Of a stretch of DNA of 64,000 nt, positions 1-8,849 are shown one piece after another. The stretch covers positions 135,148 to 199,147 of the forward strand of contig DHEH01000010.1 in the NCBI GenBank assembly GCA_002399785.1. The letters run 5' to 3'. A program made the position numbers and the translations under genes. The number at the start of each line of letters is the position of its first letter. Position 1 is the first letter of the stretch. This stretch comes from Caryophanales bacterium UBA4855 (GTDB lineage: Bacteria > Bacillota_I > Bacilli_A > RFN20 > CAG-826). A model generated the notes under the pieces. It searched no databases. It was not told where the DNA came from and saw only the letters and a program-made list of their open reading frames with translations.

Positions 1-1245
1 AATTTCATTTTGTTCAAATGGATATTCAGAAGCTAATTCATTAAATCTAGTTTTAAATTCTTCAAAACTACTTTCTTTTATTGAAAGACCTCCAGCCATC
101 GCATGGCCTCCATTAGATAACAATAAATCATTTAACGATTCATAACATTTAATAATATTAAAACCAGGCTTGCTTCTAGCACTTCCTTTAAGTGTACCAT
201 CGTTGGCTTTTGTAAAAATTACAGTTGGTTTATCAAAAGCATTCATTAATCGATTCGCAATCAATCCTATTAATCCTTCACCGACATCAACAATTTCAAC
301 AATTGCATTTCCTTTACTATTATATTTATCAATATCAGTATCTGTTAAAAAATCAGCAATTGTATCTTTTCTCTTATTATTTATTGATTCAATCCGTTCT
401 ACACGTTTAGGAAAAAGCTCAGGTTTATCGGTAGTAAAATAACGAACAACATTAAATATTGAATTATCTTCACACATACGACCAATCGCATTAATTTTAG
501 GAGCTACTATTCCGCCAATAATTTCTTCAGTATAAAAACCATCGCATTTTGCCAGTAAGTCAATATTGAGATACCTATTCTCATTTAGTAATTTTAAGCC
601 TAAGCGAACTAATTCACGATTATAATCTTTCAACTCCATCATATCGCTTATTGTTGAAATGGCTCCCAAAACACATAAATAAGGATCATCATAATTTAAA
701 AAAGCACGAGAAAAGAAAAAAGAAACTCCGCCAGCACTAAGAAAAATTTTGCCAAATTCACTTACAGTTGGATGTAAAATATATTTCGCCTTAGGCAAAA
801 CATCTAATGGAGTATGGTGATCGATAATAACACATTCCATATCAATAGAATTTAAATAATCTACTTCATCAACTAAAGTTATTCCGTTATCAACACAAAT
901 AATTAAAGAATATCCCAAAGATTTAAAATAATTGATTTTCTCTCTAGATAAGCCATACCCATCATGAACACGATTAGGAACATAATAACCAACTTTGTAA
1001 CCTTTTTTTGCAAAAGAATTAAATAAAATAGATGTTGACATTACTCCATCACAATCATAATCGCCATAAATCAAAATTTTCGCATTTTGGTTCATTTTCT
1101 CATTCAAATATTTTATTAAAGAATCCATATCTTTGAAGTTATATGGACTTGGTAAAAGATCAAATGATGGTTCTTGTGTTAAAGTAGAATATTCATCATA
1201 AGTTAAATGATAATAATTTAATAATTTGTCTAAAAAATTTTCCAT
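1..1245 (-). CDS. recJ: RecJ single-strand DNA exonuclease (3' end beyond window)
   Basis: This is a 5'-3' single-strand DNA exonuclease of the DHH family, acting in recombination and repair. The start is the ATG at 1245 (MENFLDKLLNYYHL), and about 415 codons are inside the window; the rest lies before base 1. Visible motifs in order are IYGDYDCDGV near residue 60 (metal-binding Asp), VIIDHHTP near residue 142 (the DHH motif), and NGGHAMAGGLS near residue 378 (DHHA1 substrate-binding domain). Family members are usually 560-770 residues, so the missing part should be the C-terminal OB region. It follows secDF, as in Bacillus, but a hairpin terminator lies between the two genes. No strong Shine-Dalgarno is seen before the ATG. 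Identification is firm. Confidence 0.93.
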   Translation of the reverse strand, partial: MENFLDKLLNYYHLTYDEYSTLTQEPSFDLLPSPYNFKDMDSLIKYLNEKMNQNAKILIYGDYDCDGVMSTSILFNSFAKKGYKVGYYVPNRVHDGYGLSREKINYFKSLGYSLIICVDNGITLVDEVDYLNSIDMECVIIDHHTPLDVLPKAKYILHPTVSEFGKIFLSAGGVSFFFSRAFLNYDDPYLCVLGAISTISDMMELKDYNRELVRLGLKLLNENRYLNIDLLAKCDGFYTEEIIGGIVAPKINAIGRMCEDNSIFNVVRYFTTDKPELFPKRVERIESINNKRKDTIADFLTDTDIDKYNSKGNAIVEIVDVGEGLIGLIANRLMNAFDKPTVIFTKANDGTLKGSARSKPGFNIIKCYESLNDLLLSNGGHAMAGGLSIKESSFEEFKTRFNELASEYPFEQNEI

Positions 1246-1256
1246 ATACTTTTAAT

Positions 1257-1286
1257 AAAAATAAAGGGACAAGTTAAATGTCCCTT
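1257..1286 (-). terminator. Rho-independent terminator after secDF
   Basis: An 8-bp stem (AAGGGACA with TGTCCCTT, 1264-1271 and 1279-1286) with a 7-base loop is followed on the minus strand by TTTATTTTTATT. It starts 4 bases after the secDF stop. It should end most secDF transcripts before recJ. Confidence 0.75.
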
Positions 1287-1289
1287 AAA

Positions 1290-4100
1290 TTAATCGTTTA
1301 TACCCGTAAAAACAGCTTCTTCAGGACCTTCGGACCCATCTTTTGAATTTTGTTTTTTCTTATTAGGTTTGATTCTTGTGAATGACGAACCAATTCTTTT
1401 TATACCCGTTTCAGTTCCTTTTTCTAATGGAATTGATACATATCTTGAAACTAAGACATTAATTATCATTCCAACAATAATTAGCATTAATAAATACTTA
1501 TCAACACTTAAAGCGAACAATAATGTTATGATTGTAAAACTAGCAATAAAGGAAGTTGTTTTAACAAAATTATATGATAGGTTATCACATAAAGCATACG
1601 CTTCATCACGTTTTGCGAAATCAGACTTAAATAATGTGGCGCTTTCTTTATATTTCTCTTTTCTATTAAGGAAATAAACTTCAAAAACTAAAAGCGTAAA
1701 TACAGCTAATAATAAAGCTCCAATTGCTATAACAGCACCGAATGGACCGCGAATTAACGAAAACACACCAAGAGTAATTAATATTCCACCAAATGAGAGA
1801 AATAAACTGACCAATCCTTTTGATAATCCAAATCTAATTGAAATATACACAAATGAAATAGCTAAGCCTATCCCTAAATAGATAAATACATAATTAACAT
1901 AAGAATTAACATCGTTTAGATAAACTTCTTTAATTGAAATATCATCAATTTGAATGATTGGTATAACTCCAATACCGGCAGTGAAATATTGTTCAAAAGC
2001 GGTTGTTAATGTAACTTTTGACCAATCTCCAACAGTTGCGCTTCCAGAATTATAATAAACTTCGCTGTTTTCACTTAACGCAGTACCGAGATCAAAAACA
2101 TAAAATAATTCTTTTTGAGAAGTACCGTTATTTTCATATGTTTTATAGTAATAATCTAAAGTGACATTTGATGATAAAGGAGTTTTTCCATCTGCACTCT
2201 TACTAAAATACGTATTAAAATTATCTGAAATGTCGGTAGCATAGTTTGTAATTTCGTTATCAGACTCTGTTGTAAGAACTTGTCTAATAAAAACTTGCGA
2301 ACTTTGTTGACTCGAAGAAGAATTAAATATATTCCCATTGATTGATCCAAAAACACTGATTCCGATAACACTTGCAATTAATAAAACTGCCGTTCCAATC
2401 GAATAAATATTAACAGTTTTTTTCTTAGTAGCTTGTTTGAAAGGCTCAAAATATGTTGGTTTTTCATCCTTTGATAAATCAGGAATTAACTTTTTATCAA
2501 GAGATAATAATTGAGGATTTCTAGAAATATAATTTGAATTATATATAAACCAAGCAATACCTTTAAGAACTACAGCATTAATTAAAAGAAGAAGAGGGCT
2601 GCCAATCGCTAATAAAACGCCAAATGAAGATATTGCATCATTTGGAATCAAATAAGCGGTAAAACCAAGTATTAAACCAATTATTGTAGTATCAAGCGTA
2701 TACCAAAATGCTTTATTAGATCCATCTTGATAAGCTTTTTTATATGTTTTTCCATTGTAAATTTCTTTCTTAATTTTATTAAAGAAAGTCATAGATTGGA
2801 ATAAACCCATAATAACTAAAGTCGCAAAAGCAATGATTGCACCAATATTAAACTCGACACCCAACCCATTAAATACAGCTAAAGCAAATAATGGAACACC
2901 TAAAGCGCTTAAAGTACCAAGAATGCCATTTACACCAAAATTTAATAAATAAACCAACAAAATCATTACTGCACCAATAATAGATGCAATAAATAAAGTT
3001 GAAAGTTGAATTTTATCCATATAAACAAGGTATTCATACAAAGGAGCAACAGTATTGCTTTGTGAATCGGTATTTACATAAGAAGAGTTGATATTGGTAA
3101 TTGTGTAATCATAAATCGATGAATTGAAAATATTTTTCCAAATATTTGCTATTTGGTAAGCTGTTTTTTGATCAGTAACTTGTTTTCCATAATATTTTGC
3201 ACCAGTAGAATCAGAATTAATATCATAGCCACCAAAATAAATTTGTTTGAAATTATCAGCATCATCAGGTGTTGTTGTATTGTAATTCCAATAAAAACTT
3301 TCTGGTTTTGTTGCATCAAAATCAAACAACAAATAGTTTCTTACATCGTCTTCACCGATAAAATTTGTTCCCTTATTCTCAATAAAGTCCTTTAATGTAA
3401 GACCGTTAAGCCAATTATTCATTACATAAATCTTATTTTTAGCTGCAGTTGTAGTTTCTTCCGTGGAATCATCATCAGCTTTCAAAACATGATCTAATTT
3501 AATTTTTCCGCTTGCATTTGCTTCTGAATCAGAAGAAGTTTTTTTAGCTTCTTCATAAACAGTTTTAAAATCATCACCATTATTTGCAAGAGTAATAACA
3601 ACATATGGATAATTATCTTTATATTGAATCTCTGCACTTCCAGGGGTAAAAAATTTACTCTTACTAGCATCAGTTATTGTTGAAAATGTATCTCCAACAG
3701 TTTTAGTTTCGTCATATGTAGAAGCATAAAAAGACCAATTAAATGTTAAATATTTAACAATTTTATCGTATAAATTATCATCAGCTTTAAATGTTAAATT
3801 AATTGTATCATATCCAACTTTCTCAATTTGGTAACTACTTAAATTAATAGAACTAAGTCTAGATTCAAATGTTGTAATAACACTATCAATAGCATCTTCA
3901 TTTTTTAAAATACCATCATTATTGTTTGTTCCGAGGTTTTCTCCATCTTCAGTGAACTTGTCACTAATCTTAAAAACGAACTTTTTTGAAGTTGTAAAAT
4001 CAGCACTTGCGTTCATGTTTTTAACAACTGGAATAAATCCAACTCCTAAGGTTAAAGCGGCTGCTGCACATAAGGTTATAAATCCAATAAATCTTTTCAT
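1290..4100 (-). CDS. secDF: SecDF protein-export membrane protein (fused SecD and SecF)
   Basis: This accessory subunit of the Sec translocon uses the proton gradient to pull exported proteins across the membrane. At 936 residues it is a natural SecD-SecF fusion, as in Bacillus. The first half has an N-terminal membrane helix (about residues 5-25), a large extracytoplasmic region to about 365 that is long and rich in Ser, Thr and Asn, then a bundle of helices. A loop near 545-590 leads to the SecF half, with a helix, a second extracytoplasmic domain and a second bundle near 760-900. The C-tail is basic (PNKKKQNSK). The start has a good ribosome site (caggagatgttag before ATG). A TTGTTA-17-TATAGT promoter lies at 4156-4184. 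The extracytoplasmic domain diverges strongly from Bacillus, so the assignment rests on topology, length and the secDF-recJ order. Confidence 0.88.
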   Translation of the reverse strand: MKRFIGFITLCAAAALTLGVGFIPVVKNMNASADFTTSKKFVFKISDKFTEDGENLGTNNNDGILKNEDAIDSVITTFESRLSSINLSSYQIEKVGYDTINLTFKADDNLYDKIVKYLTFNWSFYASTYDETKTVGDTFSTITDASKSKFFTPGSAEIQYKDNYPYVVITLANNGDDFKTVYEEAKKTSSDSEANASGKIKLDHVLKADDDSTEETTTAAKNKIYVMNNWLNGLTLKDFIENKGTNFIGEDDVRNYLLFDFDATKPESFYWNYNTTTPDDADNFKQIYFGGYDINSDSTGAKYYGKQVTDQKTAYQIANIWKNIFNSSIYDYTITNINSSYVNTDSQSNTVAPLYEYLVYMDKIQLSTLFIASIIGAVMILLVYLLNFGVNGILGTLSALGVPLFALAVFNGLGVEFNIGAIIAFATLVIMGLFQSMTFFNKIKKEIYNGKTYKKAYQDGSNKAFWYTLDTTIIGLILGFTAYLIPNDAISSFGVLLAIGSPLLLLINAVVLKGIAWFIYNSNYISRNPQLLSLDKKLIPDLSKDEKPTYFEPFKQATKKKTVNIYSIGTAVLLIASVIGISVFGSINGNIFNSSSSQQSSQVFIRQVLTTESDNEITNYATDISDNFNTYFSKSADGKTPLSSNVTLDYYYKTYENNGTSQKELFYVFDLGTALSENSEVYYNSGSATVGDWSKVTLTTAFEQYFTAGIGVIPIIQIDDISIKEVYLNDVNSYVNYVFIYLGIGLAISFVYISIRFGLSKGLVSLFLSFGGILITLGVFSLIRGPFGAVIAIGALLLAVFTLLVFEVYFLNRKEKYKESATLFKSDFAKRDEAYALCDNLSYNFVKTTSFIASFTIITLLFALSVDKYLLMLIIVGMIINVLVSRYVSIPLEKGTETGIKRIGSSFTRIKPNKKKQNSKDGSEGPEEAVFTGIND

Positions 4101-4155
4101 CTAACATCTCCTGCTTTATAAATATAATTTATAAAATAATTTTTATACGTTTAAT

Positions 4156-4184
4156 ACTATACATTAAATAGCCTAAATTAACAA
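4156..4184 (-). promoter_or_regulatory. Promoter of secDF
   Basis: On the minus strand TTGTTA (4184-4179), a 17-base spacer and TATAGT (4161-4156) form a sigma-A type promoter. The predicted transcript start near 4149 leaves a leader of about 50 bases that contains the ribosome site. A short AAACTT/AAGTTT inverted repeat just upstream (about 4190-4208) could be a weak ruvB terminator. Confidence 0.6.
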
Positions 4185-4218
4185 CTAAATAAACTTCCCG
4201 GAAAGTTTCGAAAACCAA

Positions 4219-5181
4219 TTATTGTGGCGAAAAAATTGATTTATATTTTTCGACACCTTTTTTGGTTAAAATTCTTCCTCTTTTTGTTCGTTCAATATAA
4301 CCAGAACTAACCAAAAAAGGTTCGTTTATTTCTCTTATATTTAATGGATTTTCATTAATTAAATTTGCGATAGATTCTAATGATACTGGTGTGGTTTTGT
4401 AATTAATGTACATCGCTTTAATTATATCGATATCATCGTCATTTAGGCCATCACTATCAATATGTAAAAATTCAAATGCGTCACCTAATTTTTTAATACT
4501 TAAATCTTCAATTTTTTTAAATATTATATAATCAAATACTCGTTTCAAAATGTTATTCGCAACACGTGGTGTTTGACGACTTCTTTTTGCGATTTCAAAA
4601 CACTCTTCATTCGTAATATTTATTTCTAAAATTTTTGAATTATTTAAAACTATTTCCGAAATTTCTTCTACTGAATAATAATTAAACTTAAACACTATTC
4701 CAAAACGTTCTCTTAACGGAATACTTAATAGTCCTGCCATAGTAGTTGCACCAATCAATGTAAAGGGGGAAATATTGATTGATAATGCTTTAACATTTTC
4801 TTCGGTTTTGTATGTTATATTTAACTTAAAATCTTCCAATACAGAATACAAAGTTTCTTCAATTGATTTATCCAATCTATGAATTTCATCAATAAATAAA
4901 ATATCACCAGCATTTAAAGTTGAAAGAATCGAAGCTAAATCGCCAGGTTTAGCTAATGTTGGAGCACTTATTGCCACAATATTAGCTTTCAGTTCATTCG
5001 CCACGATATTCGCTAAAGTCGTTTTTCCTAGACCTGGCGGACCATAAAATAACATATGATCAATAGCACAACTCCTCTTTTTAGCACTATAAAGATAGGC
5101 TCGTAATCTTTTCACAATATCTTTTTGACCAAAAAATTTACTTAATTTTATCGGTCTTAAAGTATTCTCATTTTTAGCCAT
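4219..5181 (-). CDS. ruvB: RuvB Holliday junction helicase
   Basis: RuvB is the hexameric AAA+ motor that drives branch migration of Holliday junctions together with RuvA. At 320 residues it is slightly short for the family (about 335), mainly at the N-terminus, which goes almost directly into LRPIKLSKFFGQ. Visible are Walker A GPPGLGKTT near residue 47, Walker B FIDEIHRL near 97, sensor-1 GATT near 143, and the C-terminal winged helix ending with SGYIERTKRGRILT. The start ATG at 5181 overlaps the ruvA end by 8 bases, and AAGGAT lies upstream, so the two genes are translationally coupled. Identification is firm. Confidence 0.96.
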   Translation of the reverse strand: MAKNENTLRPIKLSKFFGQKDIVKRLRAYLYSAKKRSCAIDHMLFYGPPGLGKTTLANIVANELKANIVAISAPTLAKPGDLASILSTLNAGDILFIDEIHRLDKSIEETLYSVLEDFKLNITYKTEENVKALSINISPFTLIGATTMAGLLSIPLRERFGIVFKFNYYSVEEISEIVLNNSKILEINITNEECFEIAKRSRQTPRVANNILKRVFDYIIFKKIEDLSIKKLGDAFEFLHIDSDGLNDDDIDIIKAMYINYKTTPVSLESIANLINENPLNIREINEPFLVSSGYIERTKRGRILTKKGVEKYKSIFSPQ

Positions 5182-5728
5182 TTTGAATTATCCTTAAGCA
5201 TTGTTTTACCGCTTCATCACATGTTAAACCACTACTAATTCTACAAACAGCATTATTAATCTGTTGATTATTAAACCCAAGATTTTTTAAAGCACTATAA
5301 ACAGGTTCGTACTCAAAAATTCCAATATCAAATTCTTTCATTTTATTGTTTAATTCATAAACGATGCTTTGCCCTTTGTTACATGCTCCAGAGATATTGT
5401 TTATCGACTCAATCATTCTATTTTTAATATAATAAATTAGTGCGTTTAAATCGGAATTTTTTAAAATATTCATTGCTGTTTTTGGTCCGATTCCATTGAC
5501 TGTGATTAATTTGGAAAAAAGCAACGATTCTTCGTTTTTTAAAAACCCATAAAGATTTATTCCTTCCTCTTCTCTAAATAAATCAATCACAAAAATTTTA
5601 TAAAGTTCATTCACTTTATAATTATTTTTATTAATTATAAAAATTTTAAATCCAAAACCATCATTTACAAAAAAATGAATATAGTTTTGTTTTATGTCGG
5701 CAACTCTACCTACTAAAAAACTGAACAT
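5174..5728 (-). CDS. ruvA: RuvA Holliday junction DNA-binding subunit
   Basis: RuvA binds four-way junctions and loads RuvB. The 184-residue product has the N-terminal OB-fold (MFSFLVGRVADIKQNYIHF), the helix-hairpin-helix region around LITVNGIGPKTAMNIL near residues 72-87, and a C-terminal RuvB-contacting domain (YSALKNLGFNNQQI). The central region is diverged and the protein is shorter than the usual 200. It lies 17 bases after obg and overlaps ruvB, matching the Bacillus order obg-ruvA-ruvB without pheA/pheB. Identification rests on the HhH motif, length and neighbour. Confidence 0.92.
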   Translation of the reverse strand: MFSFLVGRVADIKQNYIHFFVNDGFGFKIFIINKNNYKVNELYKIFVIDLFREEEGINLYGFLKNEESLLFSKLITVNGIGPKTAMNILKNSDLNALIYYIKNRMIESINNISGACNKGQSIVYELNNKMKEFDIGIFEYEPVYSALKNLGFNNQQINNAVCRISSGLTCDEAVKQCLRIIQNG

Positions 5729-5745
5729 AGTTTTTTAATGAGAAA

Positions 5746-7023
5746 TTATTCAAAATATTCGAATTCAAAATCTTCTAATTTGATTGTATCGCCGTTCTTT
5801 GCACCCATTTTATGAAGTTTGTTATCAACACCAATTTTTTCTAAGTATTGAATTAACTTTAACATACCTTCTTCTTCAGTAATGTTGATTAAATGGTAAG
5901 TTCTTAAAACCCTCTCACCAGTAATAACATATGTATGTTCATCGACTTTTTTAATATCAAATATATCGGCAGTCTTTGTTAAATCATAAGTTTCTTCTTC
6001 ATCGTTTTCGTCATAAACTGGATAAGTTTTTGCTGTTTGTAATAAATCTGCAACCTTATATAACACTAAATCAAGATTCTTTCCTTCTAAAGAGCTAATC
6101 GAATAAACTTCGACGCCATGTTTTTTCATTGTTTTTTTAAATTTATTAAATTTTTCTTCAGCTTCAGGGCTATCAACTTTACTACCAACAACCACTTCTG
6201 GTCTGTCAATAAGATGCATTCCGTAATCCTTTAATTCATCACGGATTGCCTTATAATCTTTATACGGATCTCTATCGCTATCCATATCAACTAAATGAAT
6301 TAAAACTCTTGTTCTTTCAATGTGTTTTAAGAAAGATAAACCTAATCCTTTTCCTAAATGTGCTCCTTTAATTAATCCTGGCATATCAGCCAAGACAAAA
6401 CTTCTTCCGTCTTTTAAATAAGTGACACCAAGATTAGGTACTAAAGTTGTGAAATCATAATCACCGATTTCAGCTTTAGAATTCGTTACACAAGATATAA
6501 ATGTTGATTTTCCAACACTTGGAAATCCAATGATTCCTACATCAGCTAACAATTTTAATTCAACAACAATTTTTTTCTTATCGCCAGGAAGTCCGTTTTC
6601 AGCAATTTTTGGTGCCTTGTTTCTTGGAGTCTTAAAACAAGCATTGCCACGACCTCCACGACCACCTTTACAGAGCAAAAATATTTTACCTGGTTCATCT
6701 AAATCACAAATAAATTTTTTTGTATCGCTTGAAAATACAACCGATCCGACAGGAAGATCAATATAAAGATCTTCACCTTTACGACCGTATAAATTTTTAA
6801 TATCTCCATTTTCTCCGTCAGGAGCATAAAAAGTTTTAGCATGACGATAATTTACAAGCGTTGAAGTTGTCTTGCTAGCTCTTAAATAAATTGAACCACC
6901 ACGACCACCATTTCCGCCATCAGGACCGCCATTTGGTCTATTTTTTTCATGAAGAAAAGATAAACGTCCATTTCCTCCGTTTCCACTACGACAATCTAAT
7001 ATAGCTCTATCCACAAATAACAT
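5746..7023 (-). CDS. obg: Obg/CgtA ribosome-associated GTPase
   Basis: This essential GTPase binds the 50S subunit and couples ribosome assembly to cell state. The 425-residue protein shows the glycine-rich Obg fold first (NGGNGRLSFLHE, GGPDGGNGGRGGSI, GGRGGRGNACFKTP, residues 1-158). The G domain follows, with G1 GFPSVGKST near 167, G3 DMPGLIKGAH near 213 and G4 VVGSKVD near 280. The C-terminal OCT domain covers about 345-425. All catalytic motifs are intact. A terminator separates it from rpmA, so it has its own promoter or depends on read-through. Identification is firm. Confidence 0.97.
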   Translation of the reverse strand: MLFVDRAILDCRSGNGGNGRLSFLHEKNRPNGGPDGGNGGRGGSIYLRASKTTSTLVNYRHAKTFYAPDGENGDIKNLYGRKGEDLYIDLPVGSVVFSSDTKKFICDLDEPGKIFLLCKGGRGGRGNACFKTPRNKAPKIAENGLPGDKKKIVVELKLLADVGIIGFPSVGKSTFISCVTNSKAEIGDYDFTTLVPNLGVTYLKDGRSFVLADMPGLIKGAHLGKGLGLSFLKHIERTRVLIHLVDMDSDRDPYKDYKAIRDELKDYGMHLIDRPEVVVGSKVDSPEAEEKFNKFKKTMKKHGVEVYSISSLEGKNLDLVLYKVADLLQTAKTYPVYDENDEEETYDLTKTADIFDIKKVDEHTYVITGERVLRTYHLINITEEEGMLKLIQYLEKIGVDNKLHKMGAKNGDTIKLEDFEFEYFE

Positions 7024-7041
7024 ATTTTTACTCTCTAATTA

Positions 7042-7078
7042 TAAATAAAAACCACCCACAGTAGCACTGCAGGTGGTT
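7042..7078 (-). terminator. Terminator after rpmA
   Basis: A hairpin with outer arms AACCACC (7078-7072 on the minus strand) and GGTGGTT (7056-7050), and inner CAGT/ACTG pairing, is followed by TTTTTATTTATAATT. It lies 6 bases after the rpmA stop and ends the L21-Prp-L27 operon. Confidence 0.82.
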
Positions 7079-7083
7079 ATAAA

Positions 7084-7377
7084 TTATTTGGCTAATTCGT
7101 AAACGCTAACACGTTTTTTATCTTTACCAACTCTTTCAAATTTGACTACACCAGCTTTGGTAGCGAAGATTGTATCATCTCCACCCTTAGCAGTATTAAT
7201 CCCTGGGTAAATTTTAGTTCCGCGTTGTCTATAAATAATAGCACCTGCTTTGCAAACTTCACCATCACCAAGTTTTGAACCTAATCTACGACCAGCAGAA
7301 TCACGGCCGTTTTTAGTACTTCCAACACCTTTATGTGATGCGAATAATTGTAAATCTAGTACAAATCTTAATTCCAT
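7084..7377 (-). CDS. rpmA: Ribosomal protein bL27 with cleavable N-terminal extension
   Basis: bL27 is a 50S protein whose N-terminus reaches the peptidyl-transferase centre. The start is placed at the ATG at 7377 because AAAGGATGG lies just upstream; this gives 97 residues. The open frame runs further upstream only through the prp gene. The N-terminus reads MELRFVLDLQLFASHKGVG. The segment LDLQLFA before SHKG matches the Firmicutes pre-L27 signal that the protease Prp removes between A and S. The body (GRDSAGRRLGSKLGDGE, AGAIIYRQRG, PGxN) is typical. It lies 4 bases after prp. Confidence 0.96.
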   Translation of the reverse strand: MELRFVLDLQLFASHKGVGSTKNGRDSAGRRLGSKLGDGEVCKAGAIIYRQRGTKIYPGINTAKGGDDTIFATKAGVVKFERVGKDKKRVSVYELAK

Positions 7378-7381
7378 ATTA

Positions 7382-7696
7382 TTATTCCATCCTTTCATCA
7401 ATAATTGATAATTCTTTTTGATGATCTTTTCGAATAGATTCAAGTTGAATTCGGATTGTTTCGATAACAATTTTGTCATGATTGTTTGGCAACTTATGAG
7501 CTATACACTCAACATCACCAGATTCGATTGAGATTTTAAAGTATTCAATATTCTTTAAAGCGTTCAATCCGCCAATTACTATAGCGCTAATAGCACTACA
7601 TACAATATCTTTACCGATTTCATCAAATTCAGCGTGACCCTTAACGGAAAACCCGTAAAAATCATCATCTTTTTTGTAAAAAACTGCTTTAACCAT
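7382..7696 (-). CDS. prp: Prp cysteine protease that matures bL27
   Basis: This YsxB-family ribosomal-processing protease removes the N-terminal extension of bL27. The 104-residue product has the conserved pair His21 (VKGHAEFD) and Cys33 (DIVCSAISAI), separated by 11 residues as in characterised Prp proteins. It sits exactly between rplU (1-base overlap) and rpmA (4-base gap), the standard Firmicutes arrangement. The presence of the motif LDLQLFA-S in the adjacent L27 supports a functional pair. Identification is by motif and position. Confidence 0.95.
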   Translation of the reverse strand: MVKAVFYKKDDDFYGFSVKGHAEFDEIGKDIVCSAISAIVIGGLNALKNIEYFKISIESGDVECIAHKLPNNHDKIVIETIRIQLESIRKDHQKELSIIDERME

Positions 7697-8004
7697 TATG
7701 CATTAATACTTTTAATAGTTAAACAAGTATATGGTTGTCTATGACCAATTGTCTTATGATAATTAGCCTTAGCTTTATACTTATAGACTTTGATCTTTTT
7801 GCCTAAGCCTTGTTTCTCAACAGTAGCAACTACAGTTGCACCTTTAATTGTTGGGTTACCAGTTGTAATGGTTTTGTCACCAATTAAAAGAACATCCTTA
7901 AATGTGTAGTCTTTTCCAGTCTCAGCATCAAGTTTTTCAACATAGATTTTTTGACCAACTTCTACTTTAAGTTGCTTTCCGCCAGATAAAATTATAGCGT
8001 ACAT
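7696..8004 (-). CDS. rplU: Ribosomal protein bL21
   Basis: bL21 binds 23S rRNA in the 50S subunit. The 102-residue protein begins MYAIILSGGKQLKVEVGQKI and has the diagnostic C-terminal KYKAKANYHKTIGHRQPYT segment. It is the first gene of rplU-prp-rpmA. The start has a strong ribosome site (aaggaggaagcaaa before ATG), and the promoter and a leader of about 100 bases lie upstream. Identification is firm. Confidence 0.97.
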   Translation of the reverse strand: MYAIILSGGKQLKVEVGQKIYVEKLDAETGKDYTFKDVLLIGDKTITTGNPTIKGATVVATVEKQGLGKKIKVYKYKAKANYHKTIGHRQPYTCLTIKSINA

Positions 8005-8108
8005 TTTGCTTCCTCCTTATTTCGTAAATTACTCGCTTTTAAGGTAAATCTAAATTAGAATGTTTACGACCTTTTTAATGCGGTTGTAGCTAATAACGAG
8101 TTACAACG
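8005..8108 (-). ncRNA. Putative L21 leader RNA upstream of rplU
   Basis: About 104 bases lie between the predicted transcript start and the rplU ATG, although the gene needs only a ribosome site. Bacilli carry a conserved autoregulatory L21 leader at this position. Short complementary segments can be seen (GTTGTAA/TTAGC-TACAAC near the 5' end). No full consensus comparison was possible, so this call rests on position and length. Confidence 0.45.
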
Positions 8109-8114
8109 TTAATG

Positions 8115-8144
8115 AATATACCATAAAGTTGTACTATTTGTCAA
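8115..8144 (-). promoter_or_regulatory. Promoter of rplU-prp-rpmA
   Basis: On the minus strand a perfect TTGACA (8144-8139) is followed by an 18-base spacer and TATATT (8120-8115). This is the best-looking promoter in the window, as expected for a ribosomal protein operon. Confidence 0.7.
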
Positions 8145-8169
8145 ATATTTAGATTATATATAATAATAA

Positions 8170-8849
8170 TTAGCTCAATAGTTTGTTTTCAAAAAAACTA
8201 AAATATGAAAATCGATTTATTATAATGTGATCTAATAATTTTATTCCGGTTTTATCGAGCATCTTGTTCAGTTCATACGTTGAATATACATCATTATTTG
8301 ATGGTATAATTTCATCATTAAGATGATTATGAATTAAAATTATTTTGTTTGTACCGATTTTAACTAACTTTCCAATTAGTTCTTTAGATGAAAAATATAT
8401 GTTATTTTTGTTGTTGCTTACAAAACAAAATTCTTCAATACGTTTTTCGTTTTTGTAAGCTAAAATCATTAGTTTTTCTTCTCTAGTATTTAAATATTTA
8501 AAAGAAAATTCTATACTTATTTTCATTGGGGAATAATCCTTAATTTTTAAATTTTGACAGATAATTGAAATAATTCTTTGAGTTAATTCAAATGAAGATA
8601 AAAGGGTTAATATTCTGGCCTTGGATAAGCCTCTTTCTTTATTTAAATCATCATAATTAATTTTACTTAAATAAACGATGCTGTCGTTATTTTTTAGTAA
8701 ATTATTAGCAATATCAAGTGATGAATTGCCACGAATACCACTTGAAATCAAAAGAGCAATCAATTCACTATCGCTTAAGTTATTAATACCTTTTTTAATA
8801 GTTTTTTTCTTGGTCTACATTCTTCTACTAGATCTTGAATTCGACTCAT
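8170..8849 (-). pseudogene. radC: RadC-like JAB-domain protein, frameshifted in an A-run
   Basis: This is a RadC/YsxA-family protein with a C-terminal JAB/MPN metalloprotease-like domain. The role of RadC proteins in cells is unclear. The long open part (from 8763) contains LSDSELIALLISSGIRG, then the metal motif HNHLNDEIIPSNND near the C-terminus. The natural N-terminus is in another frame: ATG at 8849 reads MSRIQDLVEECRPRKK, which has the family pattern RPRxKxxxxG before LSDxEL. One base must be added in the A7 run (T7 at 8802-8808 on the plus strand) to join the two frames. The start codon directly follows the stop of the small upstream gene (TAGATG). It may be a true pseudogene, a slippage-rescued gene or a sequencing error. 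A TTG at 8763 would give a shortened product. Confidence 0.8.

Noticed and set aside
170..442. Plus-strand frame opposite recJ
   Set aside because: It is antisense to conserved recJ motifs and has no ribosome site.
4190..4208. AAACTT/AAGTTT inverted repeat as a strong ruvB terminator
   Set aside because: The stem is only 6 AT-rich pairs with a broken T-run and it adjoins the secDF promoter; mentioned only as possible.
7378..7479. Longer L27 form starting inside the prp gene
   Set aside because: The added residues match no L27 protein. The ATG at 7377 has the ribosome site and the Prp-type leader.
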